This document shows positions 25,547 through 37,154 of a stretch of DNA of 64,000 nt, piece by piece. The stretch comes from Sipunculus nudus (taxonomy: Eukaryota > Annelida > Sipuncula > Golfingiida > Sipunculidae). Location: contig CM049310.1 of NCBI GenBank assembly GCA_026874595.1, positions 80,839,056 through 80,903,055 of the forward strand. The letters run 5' to 3'. A program made the translations under genes and the position numbers. The notes under the pieces were generated by a model. The model did not search any database and was not told the origin of the DNA. It saw nothing but the letters and a program-made list of their open reading frames with translations. Every line of letters begins with the position of its first letter. Within the stretch, counting starts at the first letter, position 1.

Positions 25547-26114
25547 GGTATTACACGTCACAGTTCCTGTATGTATTTCCTACGGGTCCAACACGATTTG
25601 TCCACAAATTATACGCAAACAAAAATTTGCAAAGTCAACTTGCAGTGCAGGCGTATTTGAGAGGAGAGGTTTTCTCTCTTTTGATGGATGGATAACCAGG
25701 CTTGCCTTTATTTTCCGATCCATATCTTATGCCTGCTTATGACAAGCCTAAATTCATCTGGTAGACTCCATTTTGCTTCCATAATGACACTGCCTTCGTT
25801 AGAGCTGTGCCTTTTCATGCGATGTCAAGAAATATGTTGTATGTATGTGCACTGTCAAATTCAACATGACGTTTACTCCCAATTCACACATTGGCCGCCA
25901 TGCCAAGGTCACGTGGTTTTATCTAACTCGTAAACAACTTGTGCGCATGCTTGAGATTCTTAATTATTTGCGACGTAATCTGTACTTTGAACGTGCCGGT
26001 CACGGGGTCGTCACCTCGCTATAATCCGTTGTAACTCAGTTGATACATTTAGCGACCTAATATGGCGTTTTGTTTGATAATCCTGGGAAAATGGGTACGT
26101 GTTGTGCAGTGGTT

Positions 26115-26128
26115 ACTAGATGGCGCTG
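26115..26128 (+). promoter_or_regulatory. CTCF-like motif between IRS and FMN reductase
   Basis: ACTAGATGGCGCTG matches the AGATGGCGC form of the CTCF core. It lies in the shared upstream region of the divergent pair. Confidence 0.35.
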
Positions 26129-26424
26129 CCTGAGGGGAGTTTGTTTTGACGGGGCTTCACGGAAAACGCTGTACCAATTGACCCCACGCCCGTGTTTGAC
26201 CTGCCAGGTGCCCTCAGCGTCTCTCGTACTCTCAGGGGGCAAAATAAACAATACTTTATCCACTGGTGTGAAACCATGCATAAATAATGCCTCAGCTTTT
26301 ATGAGGTGCTAATATTTCTCCCATATACAGTACATGAACCTAAGACGCGGTGCTTAATGGGCGCAAAGCTTATCACTGTAATATTATGAAGATCCCATTT
26401 TAAGGGTAGCAAAGACTGGGAACC

Positions 26425-26454
26425 ATGAGCTCCCAATTACCGCTCACCCTCTGA
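26425..26454 (+). CDS. Nine-codon upstream ORF before FMN reductase
   Basis: ATG at 26425, in a reasonable context (ACCATGA), opens a 9-codon frame ending in TGA at 26452-26454, 37 bp before the main ATG. If the transcript starts upstream of it, it could damp translation of the reductase. Transcript start is unknown, so this is only a candidate. Confidence 0.25.
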   Translation: MSSQLPLTL

Positions 26455-26491
26455 AGTGGGCGTGGCAGTACAAACATTGCATGCAGAAAAC

Positions 26492-26618
26492 ATGGCCGCA
26501 TCAAAACTTAAAATTGTGTTATTTTTGGGTACAGTAAGACAAAACCGGCTCGGCATTCGAGTAGCTAACTTCATGAAAAAACAGCTGGAACAGAGTGACC
26601 ATGATGTTGAAATGTTCG
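26492..26618 (+). CDS. FMN reductase exon 1
   Basis: Encodes residues 1-42 plus the first base of codon 43: start MAASKLK, strand 1, the GTVRQNRLGIRV FMN-phosphate loop, and the first helix ending HDVEMF. Donor is G|GTAAAC at 26619; phase 1. The frame stays open upstream to 26456 but without another ATG, which supports the chosen start. Confidence 0.9.
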
Positions 26619-29600
26619 GTAAACAAAACGTTACTTTCAAAAGACTTCATTCTTCAATGTCATTGACTTTGATTTTGAATACAGCAATTTAATTTGCTGT
26701 GTCATGATGGAAACTCGCACTTGAGGATTGGATCAGTTTCCTAATGCATATAATAAAATAAGACCAGTGTTTAGTGATAACAGCACACCGCAGTGATTAT
26801 AAATGTCCTACCACAGAAGTATTTTGGAAACTCACCAATTTAACCTTGATAAATTTATATATAAGAATTAAGTACTATAAAGTCCAAGTATTAATTATCT
26901 AATTATTAGTAAATATTTCCACAATTGTCTGATTAACATTTTATCTAGGATAATATTTTTTTCAGTTTTATCCCTGTGTAGCGACCACATTTCAAGCCAC
27001 AGTTTCTGTTAAATTTGTAGTACTTTAATTGATTCCCATCATATTTTTTAATCACATTCTAAGTTATTCTATTTTACAAAAGAATTTTAAAAATATTATA
27101 TGGCTATATTTTTTATCTGCTTTGTATGATGTTATGAGTAAACCTTACAACACTACTGGACCTGCAGACCATGCACCTGAGGCATATGGAGAGTGCCTTG
27201 ATTAGTTATTATAATAACTATTTGTACAATCCATGTAAAAGAATTTAAGCCTTTACTTAAATTTCATTATAATGTCAAACATTTTATTAACAATTTTTAC
27301 ACTTTAGCTTTGTAGATTTATATAAGTTAACAAATAAATATACTCTTTGTTAAAATTTAACAGTTTGATATGACAGTGTAAAGCAACATGAATTTATATC
27401 CACACATATTAAGAATTTTAAGATTCATGTACTTAATGAGATACTAAACATTTTAAGAGGTGAAAATTGCCAAACCAAATGATACCCAGGAAAAAAATGA
27501 TTGATACAGAAAATAAAAAAAAAAACACTGTATGAACTAAATAAATTATCACAAGTGGGTGTCTATGATGAAATTTCAGCATTTTTAAATTTTTGTTGAA
27601 ATTTTCTTCAGATCCTCTTGAGATGCGATTTGATTTGCTGGAACGGCCCATCTTCCACTACCCACCTGATCGTAAGGGAGCACCTGATTGGCTGATCAAG
27701 GCTGAACAGTCTGTGAAAAACTCGGATGGTTATGTCGTTGTTACAGCGGAGTACAACCACAGCATCCCACCAGCCTTATCCAACATGATGGACCATTTTG
27801 GAGGAAGTTCCTATGGTTACAAACCAAGTGCAATTGTCAGCTATTCCCCAGGTAAAGTACCAGAGCAAAAAGCTAGCAGCACATATAAAACAGGTACTAA
27901 GGTAGTTCAAGTTAACTCCAATAGGGGGTACCCCATCAGTAGCAAGCACATTTTAGTGTCTGTGATGCCCAAAAGGGGGCACCCCATATACATTGTTTTC
28001 TCATTCTTCCCTTACAAGGCTAAGTCTTGAATTAATATGCACAACATCACATTTTACCTGGCACGGGCCATGTAGCACCTCAAAGACGGACATCCTTTTC
28101 ATTTTTGCACCATTCCAACCTGGAACTATTTATCGATTGACAACATGCCTTGAATATTCTTCTTCAGAATGAACCACACGTCATCACACTTCTGTGTCTT
28201 TATACTTGATTGAGTATGAAGTGAGAGAGAGAAAGTCACATTTTATATATAAACATCTTTGAACCAGAAGGACTATTACACATATATCAAGAATGTTGCA
28301 ACTGTGAGTGCTTAAAGCCCCCATATGTTATAAACACATGGATATAAACAAAACAAACAGCCTGTGTGTGTGTGGGAGGGGGATTGGTGTTTCCTATCCT
28401 GTTTTTATATAAGCATCAAGGGATTATCTTTAGTAAATAGATGTCAGACATCAGGATAGGCCCCTTTAATAGACATCAGATATCAGGAAAGGCCCTTTTA
28501 AAAATCCATACCTCTGCCAAGGCAAAACAGTCTTTGTAGATCTAGGCATTTTACCTGGATCTGTATCATGTTTTAATGAGACCTCTCCAGGCCTCTGTTT
28601 GTCTAGCCATGACAACATGAAACTCAGGCATTCTAAAATAACTGATAGGGGCCTGATGCAAGTCAAAATAGAACACCCAATGTAAGGGGTGAATAAAAAT
28701 ATTTGCTTCTTGGTAGTATTTGACATCAGAGGATTATATGGTCATGTTATATTTGCTAAATAATGAAGAAAAAATGTTGTTACTAAAAATTACTGTTACC
28801 TCCTTTTGTCCCCTTGGCACCGATTCACACAAAGCTGTCAAGCCATCACGACGGACGCAGAGACAAACTTTCTGAGTAAAACCAGCCTCGTTATTAATAA
28901 CTGCTGCAAGAATATACATAAGTCAACTGTGAATGTGATATTAATTTTATTTCCAGAATTATGTCACTTTTATGTTTTACTTCAGTAAAATGACAGTTTG
29001 ACAAGCAGATGAAAATGAAAAAAAGTACTGTTAGAAATGGTGTGCACATCTGCTTAATGTACTTGAATTGATGCCAGCCCAATAGCTTGTACTGCCACCC
29101 CAACGTCTTCATTTTATTAAAATTCCGCCTTTGGATGGCAGGCTGACGCTAATGTATGTCCCACCCCTCGGGAAAAGTTTTAATAAAAATGTGTTTCCAG
29201 AGTTTTTGAATTACCCTGCCAAAAACAGCAATTAAACAAAACAGACATGAGTGAAAACATAAGCTTCTTGTTATAATTTCTCATCTGTTCCTCAGTGCAT
29301 GTAAACATGTCAGATTTTCAGCTTTTAGCATCTGCATAAACAAGGAAAAACAGATGCATGATAAATGCCCATGTGATCGAGCAGGTAGTTTATTGTTCCC
29401 CCACTTCTGCAGAACGGGGACATTGGGTTTGTTCCTCTGTCTATCTGTCCAGCAGGTTTATGTTTCCATGTAATAACATTCCTAAATATTATCTGATTTC
29501 ATTCAAATTTGGGTCAGTGATTGCTCTCATGCATACCTTGGTTGGGATAGGTTTTACATTGTCTGTCTAAAAAAATAATTATCTCCAGCTCAAAATAAAA

Positions 29601-31545
29601 TGATCAAATTTTGGTCCTCAATGGGTTTTAGTTTTTATGTTTGCCCGCAGATGTCTCTACATGTCATAGTGGATTTTGGTCCTATTTCTTAATGTGTTTT
29701 AGTTTTTAGCTCAGCTGACTGTAAGTCATCTGAGCTATAGCGATCACTCTTTGTCCGTCGTCCGTCCAGCCATCCGGCCATCTGTCCGTTAACAAGGCAC
29801 AAATCATAACCCCTGGACCTGGAATCTTCTAACTTTACATCCACAGAGGTTCATGAAAAATCTCCTTGGAAACCTGGAATTAGGTCTCTGTTACCCATAT
29901 CCTTCAAGATTATAATGGGGCTCCGAAGTACCCCCCCAGAATAATGAAAAATTTGATACAAAAGCTCAAATATCTGAACAACTAATGCATTGATCACCAT
30001 ATTTATTTGCATGGATATTGATCATGGAGTGTTCCATCAGTTTCTGCAGACTGGTGGTGCCACCTGTATTTTTTCAATTTTGTACGATTTTTTTTCTCTA
30101 TTTTTGAGACCTCAAAAGATGCTGTCATCTGTTAACAGGGCACAAATCTTAACCCCTGGACCTGGAATCTTCTCACTTTACATCATGAGAGGTCCATGAA
30201 AATTCTTCTTGGAAACCTGGAATTAGGTCTCTGTTACCCAAATTCTTCAAGCTATAGAGCTCCCAAGTACCCTCCAGAACAATGAAAAATTTGATACAAA
30301 AGCTCAAATATCTGAACAACTAATGCTTTGATCACCATGATTCTTTGCATGGATATTGCTCATGGAGTGTTACATCAGTTTCTGCAGACTGGTGGCGCCA
30401 CCTGTATTTTTTCGATTTTTTATGATTTTTTTCTCTATTTTTGAGACCTCAAAATATGCCGTCATCTGTTAACAGGGCACAAATCTTTACGGCTGGACCA
30501 TGAATCTTCTCACTTTACATCCAGAGAGGTCCATGAAAAGTCTTCTTGGAAACCTGGAATTAGGTCTCTGTTACCCATATTGTCCGAGCTATGGGGCTCG
30601 GAAGTACCCCCCCAGAATAGTTGAAAATTTTATACCAAAGTAGGGCACAAATCATTACCATGGGGCCCAGAATCTTCTAACTTTACATCCTGAGAGTTCC
30701 TCAAAAGTTGTCCCAAGAAACCTGAAATTGGGTCACAGTGACCTATATTCTCAGAGTTTTGGGGTATGCGTGAGCACCCTAGAAATAATGCAAAATACAC
30801 ACAAATTGCCAGATTCCTCATTAAAGGCTGGTTGGATTGTCATCAAATTTGTTGTGCTTATGGGTCTTGATAAACTTAAGCTGATATGCATGAACAATGA
30901 TGCCACCTATCTTAATTGTCTGTGCAAGGTCATATTATCAACAATCAGTCGGCTGAGTGTCATGACCCATTGGTCACTTGTTATGTTCACCTGCAGATGA
31001 CTGCAGATGTCAGAGTGGATCTGTATAAGATTTCATGTGCCCTCAAGATTTCTCCATGTCATAATTTTGGTTGCTTATCAAGCATGAAAGACAACAAGAG
31101 TCCAAAGCGAGGGACATAATTCCAAGAATCTGCTTGTATTCAGTTTCATTTAGCTTTTAATGCTTTTTATTGAACATGTTAAGCTGTAATAATCAAGTTT
31201 CATAGTACAAAGCATAATCTTTTGGTGCATGGAGATCTAAGAGGCAAATTGAAATGAATTAAAGATAAAGTATATGTGACCAAAATGACAACACTTTTCT
31301 TTTTCCTGGCAGGTATATATGGTGGGATGAGGGCTGCCATGCAAATGAGAGCATTTCTGGGAGAGCTGGGTTGTCTGAGTGTCTCCAACATCTTTGGGAT
31401 TCCTAAAGTTCATGAAGCTTTAGATGAGAATGGTACACCACTGAATGACCACATGGTGTCTGGAGCCCAGAAGCTCATCAAGCAGTTAGACTGGCATGCC
31501 TGGGCCATGAAGAACCACAGAGAAAAATACGGGCTGCCACAGTAG
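26492..31545 (+). CDS. NAD(P)H-dependent FMN reductase / quinone reductase-like protein
   Basis: Complete three-exon gene: 26492-26618, 27612-27851 and 31313-31545 (127+240+233 = 600 bases, 199 residues plus stop). All introns are GT-AG and phase 1. The product has the flavodoxin-like FMN_red fold known from bacterial ChrR/YieF, yeast Lot6 and plant NQR, soluble enzymes that use NAD(P)H and bound FMN to reduce quinones and other acceptors. Visible landmarks: a beta strand KIVLFLG with phosphate-binding loop GTVRQNRLG (residues 13-21), the signature TAEYNHSIPPALSNMMD (87-103) that contacts the flavin, and YGGMRAAMQMRAFL in the last exon. Length is typical of the family (about 190-200). The ATG has a strong context (AACATGG). 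There is no signal peptide, so a cytosolic location is likely. Substrate cannot be told from sequence. Confidence 0.93.
27612..27851 (+). CDS. FMN reductase exon 2
   Basis: Acceptor TTCTTCAG at 27604-27611, donor CAG|GTAAAG at 27852; phase 1 on both sides. Encodes residues 43-122, from DPLEMRFDL through HYPPDR, a DGYVVVTAEYN core strand and the SIPPALSNMMDHFGG flavin-contact loop. This is the most conserved part of the protein. Confidence 0.93.
27852..31312 (+). other. FMN reductase intron 2
   Basis: Intron of 3461 bases. It contains a reverse-oriented palindrome-ended repeat (29707-30982) with about 340-bp internal tandem modules. No other gene-like exon was seen in it. Intron 1 (26619-27611) is AT-rich and holds a SINE tail at about 27160-27240. 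Confidence 0.8.
29707..30982 (-). mobile_element. Palindrome-ended repeat (family A), reverse, tandem modules
   Basis: Begins TAGCTCAGCTGACTGTAAG and ends GACCCATTGGTCACTTGTTA, the two family ends in reverse order. Inside are modules of about 340 bp beginning GTTAACA(A/G)GGCACAAATC near 29788, 30130 and 30469, with a shorter one near 30642. GGTGGCGCCACC occurs at 30391 and a variant at 30053. Confidence 0.7.
31313..31545 (+). CDS. FMN reductase exon 3 (C-terminal, with stop)
   Basis: Acceptor TTCCTGGCAG ending at 31312. Encodes GIYGGMRAAMQMRAFLGELG to the C-terminal YGLPQ and a TAG stop at 31543-31545. The glycine-rich turn followed by a helix rich in Arg, Ala and Met is the usual cofactor-site element after the last core strand. 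Confidence 0.93.
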
Positions 31546-32032
31546 AAGAAAGTATAGAACCAAACCATGAGGACCACAGGGATAGGGTGCTTCAGTATAG
31601 AAAAAGTTAACCATGGCGAACAACAGACAGAATTATAAAAAGGCTTCAGTAGCACATTTTTAGGGTTATCAAACTATTTGTTAATATCATTTATAAAGAT
31701 AAGGTTTTCCTCAATTTACAATTAATTATATGGGAGTAACTGAATTTAAGAAATAGCAAACTAGACACTGGACACCCATCTAAAACTTCAGATGCACCAA
31801 ATGACACCATCTGATTAAATGATCTCACTTGATTTAAGAAAAAAGTCAGAATATGGCATAAAGCTTAAATATTTTTGTTTATAAATGAATCGTTTACTTT
31901 TATGGACCAATATTTCGACTTTACTTGTCCTCTGGGCTAGTGCTGCTGTTCTGCTAATGGCAAACCCTGTAATGTATGTTAGAATTATTGTGGTTTGCTC
32001 TCAGTTAGTTATTAAATTTAAATGATAGTTGC

Positions 32033-32446
32033 TTAATGGGACATAATCAGGAGCATTATTTCTCTTATAGTAGTACTATAGAGGAGTAGTGCCTACTCTT
32101 CCACACTAACAGTTCAGCTTTGCTTTATGCAAAAGTTAATCAGCAAACACATCCCAGCACCCAGGCTCAGTACCTCACATACGGCGGTTTAGCCTCTTGT
32201 TTAGGCTCTGCGTTTCGGTAACACAGTCCACGTGTGTTTGTTTAACAAAACAATCCCGCGTGACCGAGGTCCGATTGTGAGCCACAACATGCCTTGTGAG
32301 GTTTATGTTTATAACTTGATCGCAGTGGACACTAGTAAGCAAACAGTTTCAGGGTAATAGTTTGGCAGGTACCAATTCATTTTAAAGGGAAGGGGCTATT
32401 TTTCGTGTTAATTCAACATGCTTTAAAGGTGATTGGGCCCCTTTAA
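32033..32446. mobile_element. TTAA-type MITE (copy 1)
   Basis: Starts TTAATGGGACATAATCAGG and ends GATTGGGCCCCTTTAA. TTAA termini and short inverted ends suggest piggyBac-type mobilisation. It shares its interior with 39500-40003 and 52636-53065. Confidence 0.65.
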
Positions 32447-33962
32447 GGATTGATATATATTTTCCTGTCTCAAAATCTTTTTTGTTGTTAGTTTTGCTAC
32501 TGTTTATTTAGACATCTTCTACATCTGCAATCAGTGCACTAAAACATATTAAATATACCTTAGATCTGGTTTGAAAAGGTAGAGTGCTTTATCCCAAGGG
32601 GGTTGATCATTTAACTCTTCATGTATATCTACATTCAGTTTGTTTTAGCTTGTACTCTAATCTTACTACTTGGCCACAGAGGTTTAAGATAGATTAAAAT
32701 GAAAATACATTTGCACAGTCAAATCTGCAAAAAGGAACTTGTCAAATTATATCTGGAATTATATAAGAAAAACTTAATATAAACATTTAGAAAATATTTC
32801 TTTGTACTTCTCATATTAAGGTTGGGGTAAGTATTAGCTACCTCAGTATTTCACATATTGAGAGTGTAAGATTTTTTAAATTTCTATTGTTTATAGCATT
32901 TATTTGAATACAGGATGTCACTGCCATACAACCTGAGACTTATACATCATAATAATTAAAAAAAAAAAAACCTAGTTGGGTAAAGATTTTCTAACATATG
33001 AAGCTGTCACGAAACGCTTAAGATCTAAGAAATAATCCTTTGCAAAACCTCTTTGGGTCCCAGGTGTTCAACTGGCCAAATTATGCACAGGTGTGTTATG
33101 TCTGTGCGTCGGAAGCTATAATCTGTTGTTTACACACATAGCGACACCTCGGGATCAGCTACATCATGGCTTAAACACACACTTGAAAAGGATGAAATAC
33201 CTGTTGAAAATAACGACGTATTATACTGAAACCACTCCTGTTGCCACACAAGGTTATGAAATTAGCTTCGAGGTTGGACTGTCGTGACTCATATTTCATA
33301 TACAAGGTTTACCAGAGGATGTGAACTAAATAAGATTAAACAACACACATGTGATGGGTACAGCTGATTTATGTGCAACTAGAAAATGCTTCTTTAAATT
33401 TTCTGGAACATCCATGTATTCAGTCAGTTCTCTTCAGTATTTGAAGAGAAGAATTAGACTCTATCCACATGGAGGTATCAATGACATTATACCTAGGAAC
33501 ATTTTAAATTGTCAAGCACATCTTATATGGGAATACCCTTTTGGGTGAAATCATTTTGTAATGGTTTATAAATTTCCTGCTTTGTTCTTTTAAAACATCC
33601 AAGATGAAAAGAGTTGTTAAACTTTTGATGTAGTATAAATTACCTTGTTAGTGTGATGTGAGGGTAGTATATATTATTTTCCTTCATTGTTGGTTGAAGC
33701 AGCTTCAAACTGCAAATGTGTGTAAAATTTAAAAATGCTTAAGTTAATTACATAGTGCTCATGTGTGGTAAAAATGAATTGTAATTTCAGACTGTGCTCA
33801 GCAGGGTAGACCTGTCAGGTAATCATTGACTGTGTTTGACACTAAAATATGTAAAAAAAAAAATCTAGACCCACACTGCACCAGTGTCTGGGGCATCTCT
33901 GGTGGCTCATATACTGTTGGTTAACATGACAGTCAAAGCACATAAAGTAGTAATATAATTTG

Positions 33963-33976
33963 CCACCAGGTGGCAG
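33963..33976 (+). promoter_or_regulatory. CTCF-like motif in convergent interval
   Basis: CCACCAGGTGGCAG differs at one position from the usual CTCF core. Another, CCACTAGGTGGCG, lies at 55758-55770 in an unc-45 intron. Confidence 0.3.
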
Positions 33977-34637
33977 TACATTTCCTGGGTGTCACAATAT
34001 AGGCATAAACTTAACAGTAAGGCTATTAGCTTTACTAGACTACAAGAGGAGGGAAGATTACTTATTACATATTTATAGAATGATCATATTAAATTCCTTT
34101 ACAGGAGTAACAAAAGACACTACCTTTTCATATTTTTCTTTGTGATTTGTTTTTATAGAGTTTGCTTTTATAAAACAGGCACCTATCTAAGGACATGTTT
34201 TATTCCTTGCATGTTATATATATTTTATATATTGAACTTTTGAGCAGGGTTTGTTTTTATTGCACAGTGCAGAAGGCCATCCAGATTTATGTATGTTAGT
34301 TGTTTGGTGCAGGCAGTGTTAACCTCTTAATGCTATTGAAGCATCATTCATACTTTGTTCTATTCTGATTACATCAAAATCATATTTATAAGTTAACTTT
34401 CAGATTCATTTTACTATTTATCATATATTTCTACATTTGGACAGAACTCCACACTTTGAACCATGGATGAGAAATATTCATCTTTAGGCACTTTTTTTAT
34501 ATGTATGAACTGTGTTGGGAGAGATTTGATCACAGTTGTTTCACAGTTGATGCTGAGTGAGGCTTACTCAAGACCTTGTACTTAGGTGCTTCTTTTGTAA
34601 TTGTTAGTTTGTTGCATGTCTTTACTGTTTGTAACAT

Positions 34638-34643
34638 AATAAA
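34638..34643 (+). terminator. Possible polyadenylation signal for FMN reductase
   Basis: AATAAA followed within 30 bases by a TG-rich stretch (GTATCCTGTGATG). It lies 3.1 kb past the stop codon, so it would imply a long 3' UTR that includes a MITE. Weaker variants such as ATTAAA near 32694 are alternatives. Confidence 0.3.
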
Positions 34644-34736
34644 GTATCCTGTGATGATTATTTTCATTGTCCTATTTTTTATAACTGGATTATAAAGTAC
34701 AAATAGTATGCCTGATGTACAGATATACAGCCATGT

Positions 34737-34749
34737 GGGGGGGGGGGGG
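34737..34749. repeat. 13-base G run
   Basis: Homopolymer in the convergent interval. Confidence 0.9.
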
Positions 34750-35929
34750 AGATAGCAGTACCCCACATTAAGGACTGGCCACATGACAGAGGCCTGCATT
34801 CCTGAGAATGCATATTTCTAGTTTTTATACTGAATTCTGGTCAAGCCAACAGAAAATCTATCAGTTCTAGTCACTAATATCAATAATAACAATTACTCTT
34901 GTAAGAGCCATCAACCATATCTTTTGCACTGATGTGTCAAGATATATCACAACAGGCTAAAACTATATCAGAAAATGTGAAGAATAAATAAGATGAAATA
35001 TGATTTATGGTAGTTTAATACAAATTCAAACACACAGCAAACAATTTATGTAAAGTTTATAAGTTAACATGCCATATTACAAAGATTAAATAAAGGAATT
35101 TGATAGGCTCTTTCCCACTGCCTACTGTTTCCCACATTCACAAAAAGTGACAGGGTGTCACAAAAGTAATATCTAACTGATAGCACCATGAATGTTCTGG
35201 GTCCACCAGGTTTACCAAAATAATTGTTAATTGCCTAACAAATCATTTAGTCATACTCTTAAAAACGTCTCATTAACAAGAAATTTAATCAGCTCTAAAT
35301 CACTTAAAACTTTAAATAAGTTTATAAAAATAGCCATGAAGCAAGGCTACTCCCTCCCCCCAGCATTTTTGTCAACAGTGTAACATGTTTTCCTCAGACA
35401 GATGAATTGTAATACTCTAAAAATGCCCATTTCATATTGTTGATTAATAACTGTCTCAAATGCACATTTCTTGGTTTTTAACATTCTTGTCTAAACAAAA
35501 CCTCTCTCAGGGACACCACCATAAAACTCTCAAGGACTTGTCTTGGGTGTGTCATAAAAAAACTATCTCAGGTTGAGTTCAGTATGCCTCAAAGTATTTA
35601 TGCAAATGTCACATCAAAGATATATTGAAATCTACTAGATATTAGATTTTATCTAAATAATATTTATATCTAGAAATCTCATTATTATTAAACGTACAAT
35701 CAACAGTTATATCTCCTTTATGTATTTCAAGCATGAAAGTGCTAGGACAAAAAAATCTATGATGATACACCTGTATGTATCTATAGTCACTTGAGTAACA
35801 GCTGTCTCAACCATTTATTAAACTTTATCTGCAAAAATTGTAATCAGACCAATGTGAGTGATGTGTTGTATTATGCATCCTGCTCCCAGTTTTAAACCCA
35901 GACATCTACCTGGTCTGATAACACCGGTT

Positions 35930-36170
35930 CTGGCACAGGGCCAAGAATCAGACCAACAAGAACAGGGTGTCACGGGTTCAACTTAGAGCTAAATGCCATA
36001 CCACGCTCTTATTGGTCGGATTGCAATTATTTACACTATGGCAGCCCTGGTGGTGAAACCGAAAGAATCTTGCAATAGAATGCAGCAGTTAAAATAAAGG
36101 AGATTTAGAATAAGTGCAGTGTAAAACAGCTGTGTTAAGAGTGTAACTTCACACTGGAGAGCATTTAATT
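35930..36170. repeat. Dispersed repeat, three copies in window
   Basis: Shares GCAGCAGTTAAAA, AAAGGAGAT and GCCCTGGTG-type words with 38690-38945 and 44685-45090. Type not known; boundaries are approximate. Confidence 0.45.
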
Positions 36171-36529
36171 CTGTAGGCTTTAATGTACACAGAAGCAGTG
36201 TACCCACAAATTGTCGGATTTAATTTTCAAGTTATATTCATGAATTGTCAGTGACATGAATATTAAGTTTTTAATGTTTCTTCTTTCCATATCCTCCTAA
36301 ACACATTCTTTCAGCTGTCTGATCCTCAAATACAATGGTTGAACAATTTATGATTTTCATGCACAACAAAACAGAGATCTTTGTTTACATTATAAAAGTA
36401 AAACTTGTTCTTCTCGATGTGTTACAGCTGATCAAATTAATATCAAGGTGTTTTGAAGGAAATTTTCAAAACTATCTTAATTCAAGCACTTGAAAGTCTT
36501 GACAATATGTTAAAGGTGTTTAAAGATAA

Positions 36530-36805
36530 GATTCCATGGGCACAGAATGCGGCATATGGAATGCATGTTGGGAGATTTCATATGTACTGGCATGGCAACA
36601 TGAATATTATTCTGTATTGCTCCACCGATCCGGGATTACATGCAGAACTGGCAAAAAATCCCTACATGTAGCCATATGTTCCAGGATTCATGCATAATGC
36701 ATGTCGGATCCGGACATATGGAATCTCAATTTAAATATTTAGTAAATATCGATATTTATTTGCATTCTGCATGCCAGATCTGCATTCATTGCATATGGAG
36801 TCTTC
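36530..36805. repeat. Dispersed repeat with GCATGCCAGATCTG words
   Basis: Related to about 16080-16190: both contain GCATGCCAGATCTG, CATATGGAATCT and AATATTTA words and inverted copies of CATATG and GCATGC motifs. Confidence 0.45.
36755..36760 (-). terminator. Possible polyadenylation signal for unc-45
   Basis: AATAAA on the minus strand, 128 bases past the unc-45 stop. It lies in a dispersed repeat, so it may not be used; further copies occur downstream. Confidence 0.3.
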
Positions 36806-36887
36806 GCTGAAAGATTATAAGCCTATGGGAACCATGAGAACTATGTCTTTTTAATATTTTGATTCAGTATGTAACTATGTAACAAGG

Positions 36888-37154
36888 TCATGACTCCTCG
36901 CTGGGTTTAATGAGTTCCCATTCCTCTGCAATCTTGAGAGCTTTTTCGGCACATTCTCTAATTTTTTCTTTCCCCGGCTCCTCGAGTTTGCTCAGTGCCA
37001 TCAGGACTTCTAACATCTGACCTTCCACCAGTTTCTCCGCCAGGTCCTTGGCGGCGGCCATGATGTTCATCAGGATAAACACGCCACGATGCTGGATCTC
37101 AGGGTTCTCGTGAACGGCCAATATCTGCATGATTTCATACCACTGTGTGGTGCA
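36888..37154 (-). CDS. unc-45: unc-45 last exon with stop
   Basis: Exon of 267 bases including TGA; acceptor TTTACAG, phase 0. Encodes 88 residues, [19 protein letters not shown] through [19 protein letters not shown] to the C-terminal IKPSEES. It matches the UNC45 C-terminus in length and sequence. Confidence 0.96.
   Translation of the reverse strand, partial: CTTQWYEIMQILAVHENPEIQHRGVFILMNIMAAAKDLAEKLVEGQMLEVLMALSKLEEPGKEKIRECAEKALKIAEEWELIKPSEES

Larger units (their letters stand above)
25547..26491. promoter_or_regulatory. Shared upstream region of IRS (-) and FMN reductase (+)
   Basis: The 945 bp between the two start codons is richer in CpG than its surroundings and carries no recognisable transposon. 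It must hold the 5' UTRs and probably the promoters of both genes, so a bidirectional promoter is inferred. A CTCF-like word (ACTAGATGGCGCTG) lies at 26115-26128. A GGGCGTGG box lies at 26458-26465, 26 bp upstream of the FMN reductase start. No convincing TATA box was seen for either gene. Confidence 0.55.
31546..36887. other. Convergent interval between FMN reductase and unc-45
   Basis: No gene recognised. It probably holds both 3' UTRs. Contents seen: a TTAA-flanked MITE (32033-32446), a CTCF-like word at 33963-33976, a 13-base G run at 34737-34749, and dispersed repeats at about 35930-36170 and 36530-36800. Confidence 0.6.

Noticed and set aside
25120-25660. Overlapping frames on both strands rich in proline or glycine near the IRS first exon
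   Set aside because: They are created by the 23-base C run. The supported coding here is only 25481-25546 on the minus strand.
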